Origin: Ramlibacter tataouinensis
Lineage (GTDB): Bacteria; Pseudomonadota; Gammaproteobacteria; Burkholderiales; Burkholderiaceae_C
Length of the DNA stretch: 64,000 bases
Direction: 5' to 3'
Assembly: GCF_001580455.1 (NCBI RefSeq)
Contig: NZ_CP010951.1
Location: 1,054,001 to 1,118,000, forward strand
Positions within the stretch are counted from its first letter, which is position 1, and each line of letters starts with the position of its first letter. Below are positions 1-8,162 of this stretch, one piece after another. Under the pieces are notes generated by a model. The model saw only the letters and a program-made list of their open reading frames with translations, ran no database searches and was not told the origin of the DNA. The position numbers were made by a program, and so were the translations under genes.

Positions 1-1
1 T

Positions 2-1774
2 TCGCTCGCCAGCACGCGTGCGGTGGACGCGACCATGATCTTCGGCCTGCCGCTGATCGGTTTCGGCTTGCAGGCGGCGCTGGTGCGCGACTACGAATTC
101 GGGGCGGCGCTTTCCGCGCTGGCACTCGGCGCGCTCTACCTCGCCCTCACCGGGTGGCTGCTGCGCTCGCGCCGCGCCGACCCCACCGTGCGCCAGTGGC
201 TGGCGGAATGTTTCTTCGCCCTCGGGCTGGGCTTCACCACGCTGGCCGTGCCGCTGGCGCTCGATGCGCGCTGGACCTCCGCGGTCTGGGCGGTGGAAGG
301 CGCCGGCGTGTTCTGGATGGGCCGGCGGCAGGGCCGCTGGCTGGCGCGAGCGGCGGGCCTGCTGCTGCAGGCGCTGGCGGCCTTCGCCTTCCTGCAGTCG
401 CAGGCCTGGGAGCGCAGCGCGGCCTGGCCGCTCGCGCATCCGGCGTTCATCGGCGGCACCATGCTGGCGGCCGCGGCCCTGTTCCTCGCCTGGCAGTCGC
501 GCGTGCCCGCCGCCGTGCCGCGCCCGGGCATGGACGCTGCGCTGATGGCGTTCGAGTCGCGGCTGTCGCCCGGGTTGTTCTGGATCGGCTTCCTCTGGTG
601 GCAGTTCGCGCTGCAGGGCGAGATCCGGCGCTTCACCATCGATCCGCAGGGCCTGCCCGTGCCCGTGTTCGGCGCGGGGGCGCGCCTTCACTTGTCGATG
701 CTGGCCTGGATGGTCAGCGCCTTCGCGCTTCACCACCTCGGGCTCGCCGCGCGCCGCCAGCCGTGGCCCATCGCGGCCACGCCGGCCTGGGCTGGGCTGC
801 CGGTGATGTTCGCCGCTGCGATCGCCGGCGCGCTGGTGATGAACCACGTGTTCGAGTCCGGCGGCTGGATCGCCTGGCCGCTCGCACTGGCGCTGCACCT
901 CGTCATGCTGCGGCGCCTGGACCGGGGCGCGCCCGCCGGCTGGTGGACCGGGGTGCATGCGGGCGGCGCGTGGCTGCTCGTGCTGCTGGCAGGCAACCTG
1001 CTCGTGTTCGCGGTGGACCGCGGGCAGCTGTGGCAGACCGCCTGGGCCAGCGTGATCCTGCTGGTCGCCGCGATCCTGGTGCTGCTGCTGCTTTCGCGCA
1101 AGGCCTGGTTCCGCGAGCCGCAGGCGCACTGGCCGCTGGAGCGCTTCGCGCGCGCCTACCTGTGGCTGGCGGCGGCGCCGCTGGCGGCGGTGGTGGCGCT
1201 CGGATCGCTGCTGGTCGCGCTGCATTCGGATGGCAACGCCCGGCCGCTGCCCTACATCCCCCTGCTCAACCCCACGGACCTCGCGGTGGCGCTGGGGCTG
1301 GCCGCCTGCGCGGCCTGGCTGGCGCGCATCCGGGCCAGCAGCCTGGCCGTTGCCGCCGCGGCGCGCGGCCGGGCGGTGATGCTGGTGCTGGCGGCGCTCG
1401 CCTTCATCGCGGTCAATACCGTGTGGCTGCGCATCGCGCATCACTTCGCCGGTGTCGCCTGGGATGCCCAGGCGCTGTTCGACTCCTTCCTTGTGCAGGC
1501 CGGGTACTCGATCCTGTGGACGCTCATTGCCGTGGTGCTGATGGTCGGGGCGCACCGGCGGGCGCTGCGTCCGGCGTGGATGCTGGGCGCCGGGCTGCTC
1601 GCGCTCACCGTGTTCAAGCTGTTCGTCATCGACCTGTCCAACCGCATCGGCTCGGAGCGCATCGTGGTGTTCATCGCGGTCGGCCTGCTGATGCTGGTGG
1701 TGGGTTACTTCGCGCCGATGCCGCCGGCCCGCCCGCCGGGTCGCGGCGAGCGCCTGCAGGAGGCTGCGCCATGA
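2..1774 (+). CDS. DUF2339 multispanning membrane protein (5' end outside the window)
   Basis: The reading frame is open from base 2, so the N-terminus is missing. The roughly 590 residues present are almost entirely hydrophobic: many membrane helices joined by short Arg-rich loops, as in the C-terminal part of DUF2339 proteins, which are usually 850-1000 residues. The family is predicted to sit in the inner membrane and has no established biochemical function. Its TGA stop overlaps the ATG of the DUF3999 gene (ATGA), so the two are probably translationally coupled. The DUF2339/DUF3999 pairing is a known arrangement in Proteobacteria and supports both calls. Confidence 0.85.
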   Translation, partial: SLASTRAVDATMIFGLPLIGFGLQAALVRDYEFGAALSALALGALYLALTGWLLRSRRADPTVRQWLAECFFALGLGFTTLAVPLALDARWTSAVWAVEGAGVFWMGRRQGRWLARAAGLLLQALAAFAFLQSQAWERSAAWPLAHPAFIGGTMLAAAALFLAWQSRVPAAVPRPGMDAALMAFESRLSPGLFWIGFLWWQFALQGEIRRFTIDPQGLPVPVFGAGARLHLSMLAWMVSAFALHHLGLAARRQPWPIAATPAWAGLPVMFAAAIAGALVMNHVFESGGWIAWPLALALHLVMLRRLDRGAPAGWWTGVHAGGAWLLVLLAGNLLVFAVDRGQLWQTAWASVILLVAAILVLLLLSRKAWFREPQAHWPLERFARAYLWLAAAPLAAVVALGSLLVALHSDGNARPLPYIPLLNPTDLAVALGLAACAAWLARIRASSLAVAAAARGRAVMLVLAALAFIAVNTVWLRIAHHFAGVAWDAQALFDSFLVQAGYSILWTLIAVVLMVGAHRRALRPAWMLGAGLLALTVFKLFVIDLSNRIGSERIVVFIAVGLLMLVVGYFAPMPPARPPGRGERLQEAAP

Positions 1775-3168
1775 TGAGCGTACGGTTCTCGCGGGGGGCG
1801 GCCGCGCTGCTCGCCCTGCATGCGGCGCTGGCGTGGGCCGAGGGGCCGCCGCAAGACGAGTTCGCGTGGCGCGCGCCCTTGCAGGCGCCGGCCGGCGCCA
1901 GCCTGGTGCGCGTCGAGCTGCCCGCCCAGGCGCTGGCCCGGCTCCAGAGCGTCGATGCGCGCGATGTGCGCGTGTTCAACGCCGCCGGGGAGGCCGTGCC
2001 CTACGCCTGGATCCAGGCCACACCCGCAGGCAAGCCACCCGAGGAGAAAACCCGCAGTTACCCGGGCTTGCCGCTCTACGCCACGAACCCAGGCACCACC
2101 GCTTCGCGCGGCGCGGTAGAGGTCAAAGTCGAGGGCGAGCGCGGCCGCGAGTCGGTGTGGGTGCGCATGCAGGGCGAACCTGCTGCCGACGCACGGCGCC
2201 TTCACTCCTCGCTGTTCGCGATGGGCGACGAGCGCAAGCCGCTGTCCGCGATCGAGCTGCAGGCGCAGCTGCCGGCGAACACGCCGGTGCGCGTGACGGC
2301 ATCGACCAGCTCCGATCTCGCGAGCTGGACCCCGGCCCCGGTGCGCGGGCGGCTCTATCGCTTCGAAGGCGAGGGGGCGCCCTCGAACCTGCGGCTGGAC
2401 TTCACCCGGCCGATCACGCTGGAGAACCGCTACCTGCGCCTGGACTGGCAGGGCCAGGATGGCGTGTCCATCGCCGCCGCGATGGGCATCCTCGCCGCCG
2501 CCGTGCCGCCGAGGCGCACGCGGATTGAACTGGGGGCTTGGCGCCAGACCGCACCCGATACGGTGGAGATCGCCACCGGCTTTGCCACGCCCATCGCCGC
2601 CATCGCCCTGTCGACGCCGCGCGACAACACCCTGGTGCCGGTGCGCGTGCTCGGCCGCAGCGATGACTCGCAGCCGTGGCGCCAGCTCGGCCAGACCGTG
2701 GTCTACCGTCTGGTCGATCAGGGCGAGACGATGACGAATCCGCCTCTCGAGTTGCAGTCCAGCACGCCATCGCTGCGCATCGTGGCGGCCAACGGCACGG
2801 CGCTGGCCCCGGCGCAGCTGCAGGCCTTCGTCGAATTCACGCCGCGGCAACTCGTGTTCGTCGCCAGCGGTTCCGGTCCTTTCGTGCTGGCCGCCGGCCG
2901 CGAACGCACGGCGGCGGCCGCGCTGGGCGCCGCGACCATCACCGGCATGCTGGGCGAGCGCAAGGCCGAAGACCTGCCGCTGGCCCAGCCTGGCGCCGCG
3001 GTCGAGGCCCGGCCCAGCCGTTGGGCCGCCCTGTGGCCCGGCGCGCCGGGCACGCCGGCCGTGCTCTGGGCCGTGCTGGGGCTGGGCGTGCTGCTGCTGG
3101 CCGCGGTGGCCTGGACACTCCTGCGACAGATGAACGCGGCCAGCCGGGCCGGGGGCGGCGGCCCCTGA
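1771..3168 (+). CDS. DUF3999 domain-containing envelope protein
   Basis: 465 residues. An N-terminal signal peptide (hydrophobic stretch about residues 8-21, cut near ALAWAEG) is followed by a large beta-rich extracytoplasmic region and one C-terminal membrane helix (about residues 430-450) with a short Arg/Gly tail. This is the topology of DUF3999 proteins: periplasmic body anchored by its C-terminus. The start is the ATG that overlaps the stop of the upstream DUF2339 gene; the frame stays open far upstream, but only as an overlap of that gene. Function is unknown; the constant pairing with DUF2339 suggests a joint envelope role. Confidence 0.85.
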   Translation: MMSVRFSRGAAALLALHAALAWAEGPPQDEFAWRAPLQAPAGASLVRVELPAQALARLQSVDARDVRVFNAAGEAVPYAWIQATPAGKPPEEKTRSYPGLPLYATNPGTTASRGAVEVKVEGERGRESVWVRMQGEPAADARRLHSSLFAMGDERKPLSAIELQAQLPANTPVRVTASTSSDLASWTPAPVRGRLYRFEGEGAPSNLRLDFTRPITLENRYLRLDWQGQDGVSIAAAMGILAAAVPPRRTRIELGAWRQTAPDTVEIATGFATPIAAIALSTPRDNTLVPVRVLGRSDDSQPWRQLGQTVVYRLVDQGETMTNPPLELQSSTPSLRIVAANGTALAPAQLQAFVEFTPRQLVFVASGSGPFVLAAGRERTAAAALGAATITGMLGERKAEDLPLAQPGAAVEARPSRWAALWPGAPGTPAVLWAVLGLGVLLLAAVAWTLLRQMNAASRAGGGGP

Positions 3169-3230
3169 GCGGGCGCAGGCTGAACTTTCGCGCGCTGCTT
3201 CCAGTCCAACTCAATCCCGGGAGCACCGAA

Positions 3231-3737
3231 ATGAAGAGCATCCTGCGCGCGCTAGCCCTCGCCTCGATCGCGGCCAGTGCCGCCGGCGCCTTCGCGGGCA
3301 CCGTCCAGGTCACTTATGTGAACCCGTCGCAGTTCGACGACGTGGGCAACTCGCCCTGGGACGCGCAGGACAACCTCAAGGCCCTGGCGCGCTACATGCA
3401 GGACCTCGGGCGCGATCTGCTGCCGGCCAACCAGACCCTGCGCATCGAGGTGCTGGACGTGGACCTGGCCGGCAACACGCGCGAACCGGTGCGCACTGGC
3501 ACACGCCTGCGCACGCTGCGCGGCGGCGCGGACTGGCCCCGCATCAACCTGCGCTACGTGCTCGAGGCCGATGGCCGGCAGTTGTCCAGTGGCGAGGAAT
3601 GGGTGTCCGACCTCGACTACATCCACGGCAAGATCCAGCGATACCGTGAGTCCGAGCCGCTGTTCTACGAAAAGCAGATGCTCAAGCGCTGGTTCCGCGA
3701 GCGCTTCACCGGCGATCCGCAGGCGCAGTCGCGCTGA
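3231..3737 (+). CDS. DUF3016 domain-containing secreted protein
   Basis: 168 residues with a Sec signal peptide (charged start MKSILR, hydrophobic core, cleavage near AGAFAG). The mature part carries the conserved features of DUF3016: an opening stretch with YVNPSQFDDVG, a central LRIEVLDVDLAG segment, and a closing run ending in FYEKQMLKRWF. These are small periplasmic proteins of unknown function. The start is the first ATG after a 62-nt gap behind the DUF3999 gene, preceded by GGGAGCACCGAA. It may belong to the same transcription unit. Confidence 0.8.
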   Translation: MKSILRALALASIAASAAGAFAGTVQVTYVNPSQFDDVGNSPWDAQDNLKALARYMQDLGRDLLPANQTLRIEVLDVDLAGNTREPVRTGTRLRTLRGGADWPRINLRYVLEADGRQLSSGEEWVSDLDYIHGKIQRYRESEPLFYEKQMLKRWFRERFTGDPQAQSR

Positions 3738-3776
3738 TCCGGAAGCCCGTTGTCGGCGCAGTGCTCGCCGTGCTGG

Positions 3777-4544
3777 CTAGCCGACGCGCCGCCCGTCGAG
3801 CGTGATGCTCGCCGGGAACTCGATCACCGCCGACTCGGTGGCCGCCGAAGAAGAGCGGCTGACGGCCACCCGGGCGCATGCCGCGAGTTGGCGCAACAGC
3901 ACCCATTGCAGGTTGTCGTTCATGCGGCGGTTGCGGCGCCTCTCGCCCTCACTGCCGCCGGGCAGCGATGCGCGCACCACGATGCGCGTGGGCGCCGCGT
4001 CGACCTTGATCCACAGCTTGGTGCTGAAGCTCAGGGCCCAGTCGATGGCGGCGCCAATCAGCGCCGCGGCCACCGCCACGTCGATCCACACCTGCGCGCC
4101 GTGCAGGTCCAGGCCCACTTCGATGCCGGCCTGCGCCAGGTCGCGCTGACGCTCGCGCAGCGCCGCGCGAATCACGCCCGACAGGTCGACCCGGTCCGGC
4201 GACGCCCGCCAGCGCCCCGATCCCAGGCGCACGATCTGCTGCATCGCCAGGCCGGTGGCCCGCATGGCGACCAGCGAACGGCGGATGCTGGCGGCGTCGG
4301 TGCGGCTCATCCGGTCCTGCGCGCACAGGCGGTCAAGCTCGCGCATCGCTTCGCTGGATCCCCGGGCCACCTCTTCGCACAGCACCCCGGCCAGGGCCGG
4401 CCAGTGCGCGACCAGCGACCACTCGTCTTCGGTCGCGGGAGACCAGGGGTATTGCGGACCGTCCGACCAGCGGCGCCGCGGCGGTGAGGCCAGGAACCGG
4501 GTTGCGGCCAACGCGCCTTCGGGAATGCTGGGACGGGTGGGCAT
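3777..4544 (-). CDS. histidine-kinase-like protein without an evident phosphoacceptor
   Basis: 255 residues, soluble. Residues about 45-135 are helical and look like a dimerisation helix pair. Residues about 140-245 resemble part of a GHKL ATPase fold, with an N-box-like helix (ALIGAAIDWAL near 161-171) and a C-terminal beta/alpha end. No H-box histidine and no clear DxGxG box are visible, so autokinase activity is doubtful. It may be a degenerate kinase or an HPt-like partner. It diverges from the LytTR regulator gene across a 297-nt gap, which makes a functional pairing possible. The gene cut by the end of the window has a comparable architecture. Confidence 0.6.
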   Translation of the reverse strand: MPTRPSIPEGALAATRFLASPPRRRWSDGPQYPWSPATEDEWSLVAHWPALAGVLCEEVARGSSEAMRELDRLCAQDRMSRTDAASIRRSLVAMRATGLAMQQIVRLGSGRWRASPDRVDLSGVIRAALRERQRDLAQAGIEVGLDLHGAQVWIDVAVAAALIGAAIDWALSFSTKLWIKVDAAPTRIVVRASLPGGSEGERRRNRRMNDNLQWVLLRQLAACARVAVSRSSSAATESAVIEFPASITLDGRRVG

Positions 4545-4841
4545 CCCCGCATCACAGCAGAGTCAGTCCGGTGCCGGGCGTCAGCGGCCACAGCGCAAGC
4601 GCGTAGGAGGCTGCCGCGTTCGCTATCGCAGCTCGCACTGAAGGCTGACGAACGCGCGCAAGGCTCGTGGCCCACATGGCCTTCAGCTCTTCGGCGGCAG
4701 GCAACTTGCATCGGCCAGCGCGTCGCCGGTCACGAGTCCTCATGTCGATCGCATGCCGCTTGACCCGTCGACGCCTCGCCCTCACACTGACTCGTAGCTG
4801 CTGCATCTGCAGCTGTAGCCGCCGCCACCCCAGGAGGACCC
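4545..4841. other. divergent intergenic region, no gene supported
   Basis: This 297-nt gap lies between the starts of two divergent genes, the kinase-like gene on the minus strand and the LytTR regulator on the plus strand, so it should hold both promoters. Short open frames cross it in several phases but none has a convincing start, Shine-Dalgarno or recognisable product. I see no strong hairpin. The only clear signal is the Shine-Dalgarno CAGGAGG at 4831-4837 for the regulator. Confidence 0.5.
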
Positions 4842-5939
4842 ATGCCAGTCATGTTTCCTGTCCGGCCCTCTGTCCGCGCTGCCCTGGCCAAGATGGGACC
4901 GCGCGGTTCCCGGCGGCTCGCGGTTCTCTGCTGCAGCGTCCTGGCCGGCGCCCTCCTTTCCACGCAGTTCCTGTTCCAGCCCTTCGCCTGGAGCCACTCG
5001 CCGTGGGACCAGGTCTTGCTGCGCTGGGTGGAGGTGCTGAAGGAGCACGTGGTCGTCGCTTCGGCGATTGGCCTGGCGCTGGTGGCTGCCGATGTGCTCT
5101 GGCACACGGCTCAGCGGACCCGCAAGGCGGCCGCGGCCTTCACGCTTTCCGAATTGCCTCGCGTCCCCGTGGAGCCTCGGGCGCCAGCCCGATCGCAGGC
5201 GCATGCCGCATCGCGATCGATCGACAGCCACGAGACCGCGCTCCAGGTGAGCGCGCCGGGTCACGTCGATCCCGCGCTGCTGCTGCGCGCGGTGCTGGAG
5301 GCGCGGGCGCGGTGCGCGAGGGATGCGGCAGGCGCGGATCGCCTGCTCGATCGCCTCGCCGCTTTTCTGCATGCAGCGGTCCCGGGCACCCGTGCGGGCG
5401 CCCACCCACTGGCGGCCGCAGCTGAGTTGGCCCGCCGGCATGCGGGGCTGCTTGGCGAGCTGGGCCCTCGCCCCGCAGGCAGCACGGGCGGGCCGGGCCA
5501 GGCCGGTGTCCAGCCAGCACCGAATGCGGCGCGCAGGCCCACGGGCAAGCGCTGTCCCGGGCCGCCGGCCCGCCAGGCACGACCTGCGGAGAAGCCGGAG
5601 GAAGCCGGGCGCAGGTACCTGCGCCGGATCAACGCGACGCGCGGCCAGGAAGTGCGCTTGATCACGGTCGACGACATCCTGTATTTCCGGGCCGACACCA
5701 AGTACACCGTGGTCGTCACGGCAACGGAAGAGTCGCTGATCAGGATGCCGCTGAAGGAGCTGCAGGATGGGCTCGATCCGGCCTGCTTCTGGAGCATCCA
5801 CCGCTCCACCATCGTCAACGCCAATGCAGTGGCGGGCGTGACGCGAGACTTCAGGGGACGCGTTTTCGTCAGGCTGAAGGCGCGCACCGACCTGCTGCCG
5901 GTCAGCACGGCGCACACCCACCTGTTCAGGCAGATGTAG
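4842..5939 (+). CDS. membrane-anchored LytTR DNA-binding regulator with a degenerate LytS-like helix domain
   Basis: 365 residues. Two N-terminal membrane helices (about 25-45 and 69-88) are followed by a Pro/Ala-rich linker. Residues about 141-205 match the spacing of a LytS/AlgZ-type His_kinase domain. Where that family has N-P-H-F-L-F-N, this protein has D-P-A-L-L-L-R, so the phosphoacceptor His is Ala. A second disordered linker leads to a C-terminal LytTR domain (about 263-365) with typical elements: YFRADTKYTVV, LIRMPLKELQDGLDP, FWSIHRSTIVNANAV. It therefore looks like a one-component membrane transcription factor built from kinase and regulator parts. The start is fixed by AGGAGGACCC just upstream. 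The target and signal are unknown; the divergent kinase-like gene is a candidate partner. Confidence 0.8.
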   Translation: MPVMFPVRPSVRAALAKMGPRGSRRLAVLCCSVLAGALLSTQFLFQPFAWSHSPWDQVLLRWVEVLKEHVVVASAIGLALVAADVLWHTAQRTRKAAAAFTLSELPRVPVEPRAPARSQAHAASRSIDSHETALQVSAPGHVDPALLLRAVLEARARCARDAAGADRLLDRLAAFLHAAVPGTRAGAHPLAAAAELARRHAGLLGELGPRPAGSTGGPGQAGVQPAPNAARRPTGKRCPGPPARQARPAEKPEEAGRRYLRRINATRGQEVRLITVDDILYFRADTKYTVVVTATEESLIRMPLKELQDGLDPACFWSIHRSTIVNANAVAGVTRDFRGRVFVRLKARTDLLPVSTAHTHLFRQM

Positions 5940-5951
5940 GGCGGGCCCTGG

Positions 5952-7250
5952 TCACCTGGGCTGGAAGTGGCGCGCGGCCACCCAGTCGGCCACGTTCCTG
6001 CCCAGCGCGGCCCCGTGCTCGGACGAGGTCCGGAAGTGCATGCCGCCGGCGATTCGCGCCGTGGTCATGTCGTCGGTCAGGGCATCGGTGCTCGTGTAGG
6101 TTCGCGTGGTGTTCGTCACGGTGCTGTCCACGCTGAAGCTGATCTGCGAAGTTCCATGGAAATTCCGCAGCGCCTGCATGGTCGTCCCCGTGATGCAGCC
6201 ATGCGCAGCCGGGTACTCGGGGTGGTTGGGCGTCGGCACCACCGGCGTCCACCCCGGATCGGCGACCGTGGCATCGTTGCCGTCCGTATCCGCCAGCGTG
6301 ATCGCGCTGGTCGGACGCCACCGCCCATAGTGGTACTTCGATTCGAAACAGGCGATGCTGGCATCGGCCTGCGACGTCCACACCAGCGCCATCAGGCGCG
6401 CCTGGCTCGCGACGCCCGCGCTGGTCATCGCAAAGGCCCGGACGTTGCGGACCCAGTAGATGCCCGGGTTCTCGGTGGCGAAGCGCGCCAGTTCAGTTTG
6501 CGCCGCCGTCCGGGTGGTGCTGGTGGCCGAACCCAGGGCCTTGGTCTCGTTCAGGTCGGCGGCGTAGGCGGTGCTGCTGAGCGCCGGCGGGCCGGGCGTC
6601 CGGAACTGAGAGGCCGAGGTCATGGAAAAAGGCTTGATGAACGGATTGTTCCGCCCGACCGGGTTGATGCCGCGGAACTCGCCCGGCTGCGTGCCGGGCA
6701 CGAAGGGGGCCAGCGCCACCGTGCGCCCGTCGTTGGCGCGCAGGGCCAGCAAGCCGGCCGCGGCCTCGGCACCGAGCGCGAGACCGCGCGTTTTTGCCTC
6801 GCCGTCGGGCAGTCCCGCGACGTAGGCGTCATACGCTGCCTGATAGGTGGCGCTCCGGTTCGGAAACAGTCCCTTGAGCACGCCATAAGCCGCCGCGGCC
6901 ACCGCGGCGTCCTGCGAGGCCCCCGTGGCCGGTGCGGTGGGCGTGACGGCGTACGGCCGGTGCGTCTGGACGATGGCCATCACCGCGTCATAGATCGCCA
7001 GGTTCAGCGTCGCCATGTCGATCGCATAGTTCGGCAGCCGCTCTTCCGGCGTCCCGGTGGCGACTGGCGCGCCGTTGGCGGCCACCCCGGCGACCTCGTT
7101 CCAGTACGACACGGCATTGTGTCCCGTGACCTTGAGCTCCACGGGCAGCACGGGAAGGTCTCCGTCATTGCCGCCGCATGCGGCCAGGAAGCCACCGCTG
7201 GCAAGGGCAGCGGCGGCCAAGGCGAAAGGCAGGGTGGGAAAGCGCTGCAT
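5952..7250 (-). CDS. vanadium-dependent haloperoxidase / PAP2-type phosphatase family lipoprotein
   Basis: 432 residues beginning with a lipoprotein signal peptide and lipobox (FLAAC, Cys25), so probably membrane-anchored outside the cytoplasm. It carries the vanadium haloperoxidase/PAP2 signature: KYHYGRWRP (Lys305 and Arg312, the spacing of K353/R360 in chloroperoxidase), then HPEYPAAHGC with His350, then a C-terminal HFRTSSEHGAALG block. The Ser-Gly that normally precedes the central His is Ala-Ala here. Enzymes of the family oxidise halides with peroxide or hydrolyse phosphates; the substrate cannot be read from sequence. The start is chosen for the AGGAGAGGACC Shine-Dalgarno and signal peptide; the frame extends further upstream without one. 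It lies downstream of the rlpA-like gene in the same direction. Confidence 0.8.
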   Translation of the reverse strand: MQRFPTLPFALAAAALASGGFLAACGGNDGDLPVLPVELKVTGHNAVSYWNEVAGVAANGAPVATGTPEERLPNYAIDMATLNLAIYDAVMAIVQTHRPYAVTPTAPATGASQDAAVAAAAYGVLKGLFPNRSATYQAAYDAYVAGLPDGEAKTRGLALGAEAAAGLLALRANDGRTVALAPFVPGTQPGEFRGINPVGRNNPFIKPFSMTSASQFRTPGPPALSSTAYAADLNETKALGSATSTTRTAAQTELARFATENPGIYWVRNVRAFAMTSAGVASQARLMALVWTSQADASIACFESKYHYGRWRPTSAITLADTDGNDATVADPGWTPVVPTPNHPEYPAAHGCITGTTMQALRNFHGTSQISFSVDSTVTNTTRTYTSTDALTDDMTTARIAGGMHFRTSSEHGAALGRNVADWVAARHFQPR

Positions 7251-7410
7251 ACGGTCCTCTCCTGGCGGCGGGCCCCACGCGGGAGAAGAGGGACGTGGCC
7301 GACCTGCCCGTGCAGAGTCTGGGCTGCACCCTGCTCGGCGGCAAGTCGATGCGACGAAGCCGCGAAATCCGGGCGTGAATCGGGGTTTGGAGGATCCGAA
7401 CGCGTGGGCG

Positions 7411-8025
7411 CTATTCGCTCGTCGCGTCTGCCGAAGTGAAATGCTCGGCCCAGGGGTCGCTGGCGGCGTAGTTGCGTGGCCAATTCGAAGCCGTCTGGGT
7501 CTCGGCCGCCGGGGCCGCGCCTGTCGGGGTCCCTGCAAGCGGCGGGATTTCGATCGGCCGCACCTCCACCTGCGCGATGCCCTGCTTCATTTCCAGCCCG
7601 ATCTTCTCGGCCGTGGCCGGCGAAAGGTCGACGATGCGGCCTTCGATGTAAGGACCGCGGTCCTCGATGGTCACCACGGCGCTCTTGCCGGTCTCCAGGT
7701 TCGTCACCACCGCCTTGGTGCCCAGTGGCAGCGTCTTGCTGGCGGCATTGTCGCCGTTGAGGTCCATGGGCCTGCCGTTGGCCATCTTGCGGTTGGCGAA
7801 CATGTGGTGGTAGATCGAAGCCTTGCCCACTTGCGGACGCATGGAACGGTCCTGCGGGCGCGGTGTCACCTGCTCGCGCTTGACCTTTGTGACGGGGGCG
7901 GAGGCGGCCTCCTGCTTTCCCCCAGCCGCCTGCGCGGGTGCCGCTGCTTGCGTCTGCGCGTGCGCGCCGGCCATTGCGCACACGCACAGTGCGGCAGCCA
8001 ACAGGTCACGGAAGAGCTTTCCCAT
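7411..8025 (-). CDS. RlpA-like double-psi beta-barrel protein
   Basis: 204 residues: signal peptide (cleavage near AGAHAQ), a low-complexity Ala/Gln/Lys linker to about residue 60, then a double-psi beta-barrel domain. The RlpA hallmarks are present: GKASIYHHMFANRKMANG, LPLGTKAVVTNLETGKS, and V-T-I-E-D-R-G-P-Y with RIVDLSPATAEKIG. RlpA family proteins bind denuded glycan and in some species act as septal lytic transglycosylases. No SPOR domain is present; the C-terminal 50 residues are Ala/Thr-rich. It precedes the haloperoxidase-like gene by 160 nt. Confidence 0.85.
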   Translation of the reverse strand: MGKLFRDLLAAALCVCAMAGAHAQTQAAAPAQAAGGKQEAASAPVTKVKREQVTPRPQDRSMRPQVGKASIYHHMFANRKMANGRPMDLNGDNAASKTLPLGTKAVVTNLETGKSAVVTIEDRGPYIEGRIVDLSPATAEKIGLEMKQGIAQVEVRPIEIPPLAGTPTGAAPAAETQTASNWPRNYAASDPWAEHFTSADATSE

Positions 8026-8162
8026 GACCTCCAGTCTGCCGGGCGCTGGCTCAGCAGCACGTCAGCCGGCGCCCGTCACAATCTGTAGGACTTTGCGGAT
8101 CGGCTGAGCTTCCCGATCGCGATTCGGCCCCTGGTCCGGACGCGGTCGGGACCCGGGTGCAT

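Noticed and set aside
154..1770. Long in-frame extension of the DUF3999 gene across the DUF2339 gene
   Set aside because: The extension is an out-of-frame reading of DUF2339. The real start is the ATG at 1771, directly before a signal peptide.
4552..4806. 84-codon minus-strand frame in the gap before the LytTR gene
   Set aside because: Arg-rich composition, no Shine-Dalgarno, no known family, and it occupies the divergent promoter region.
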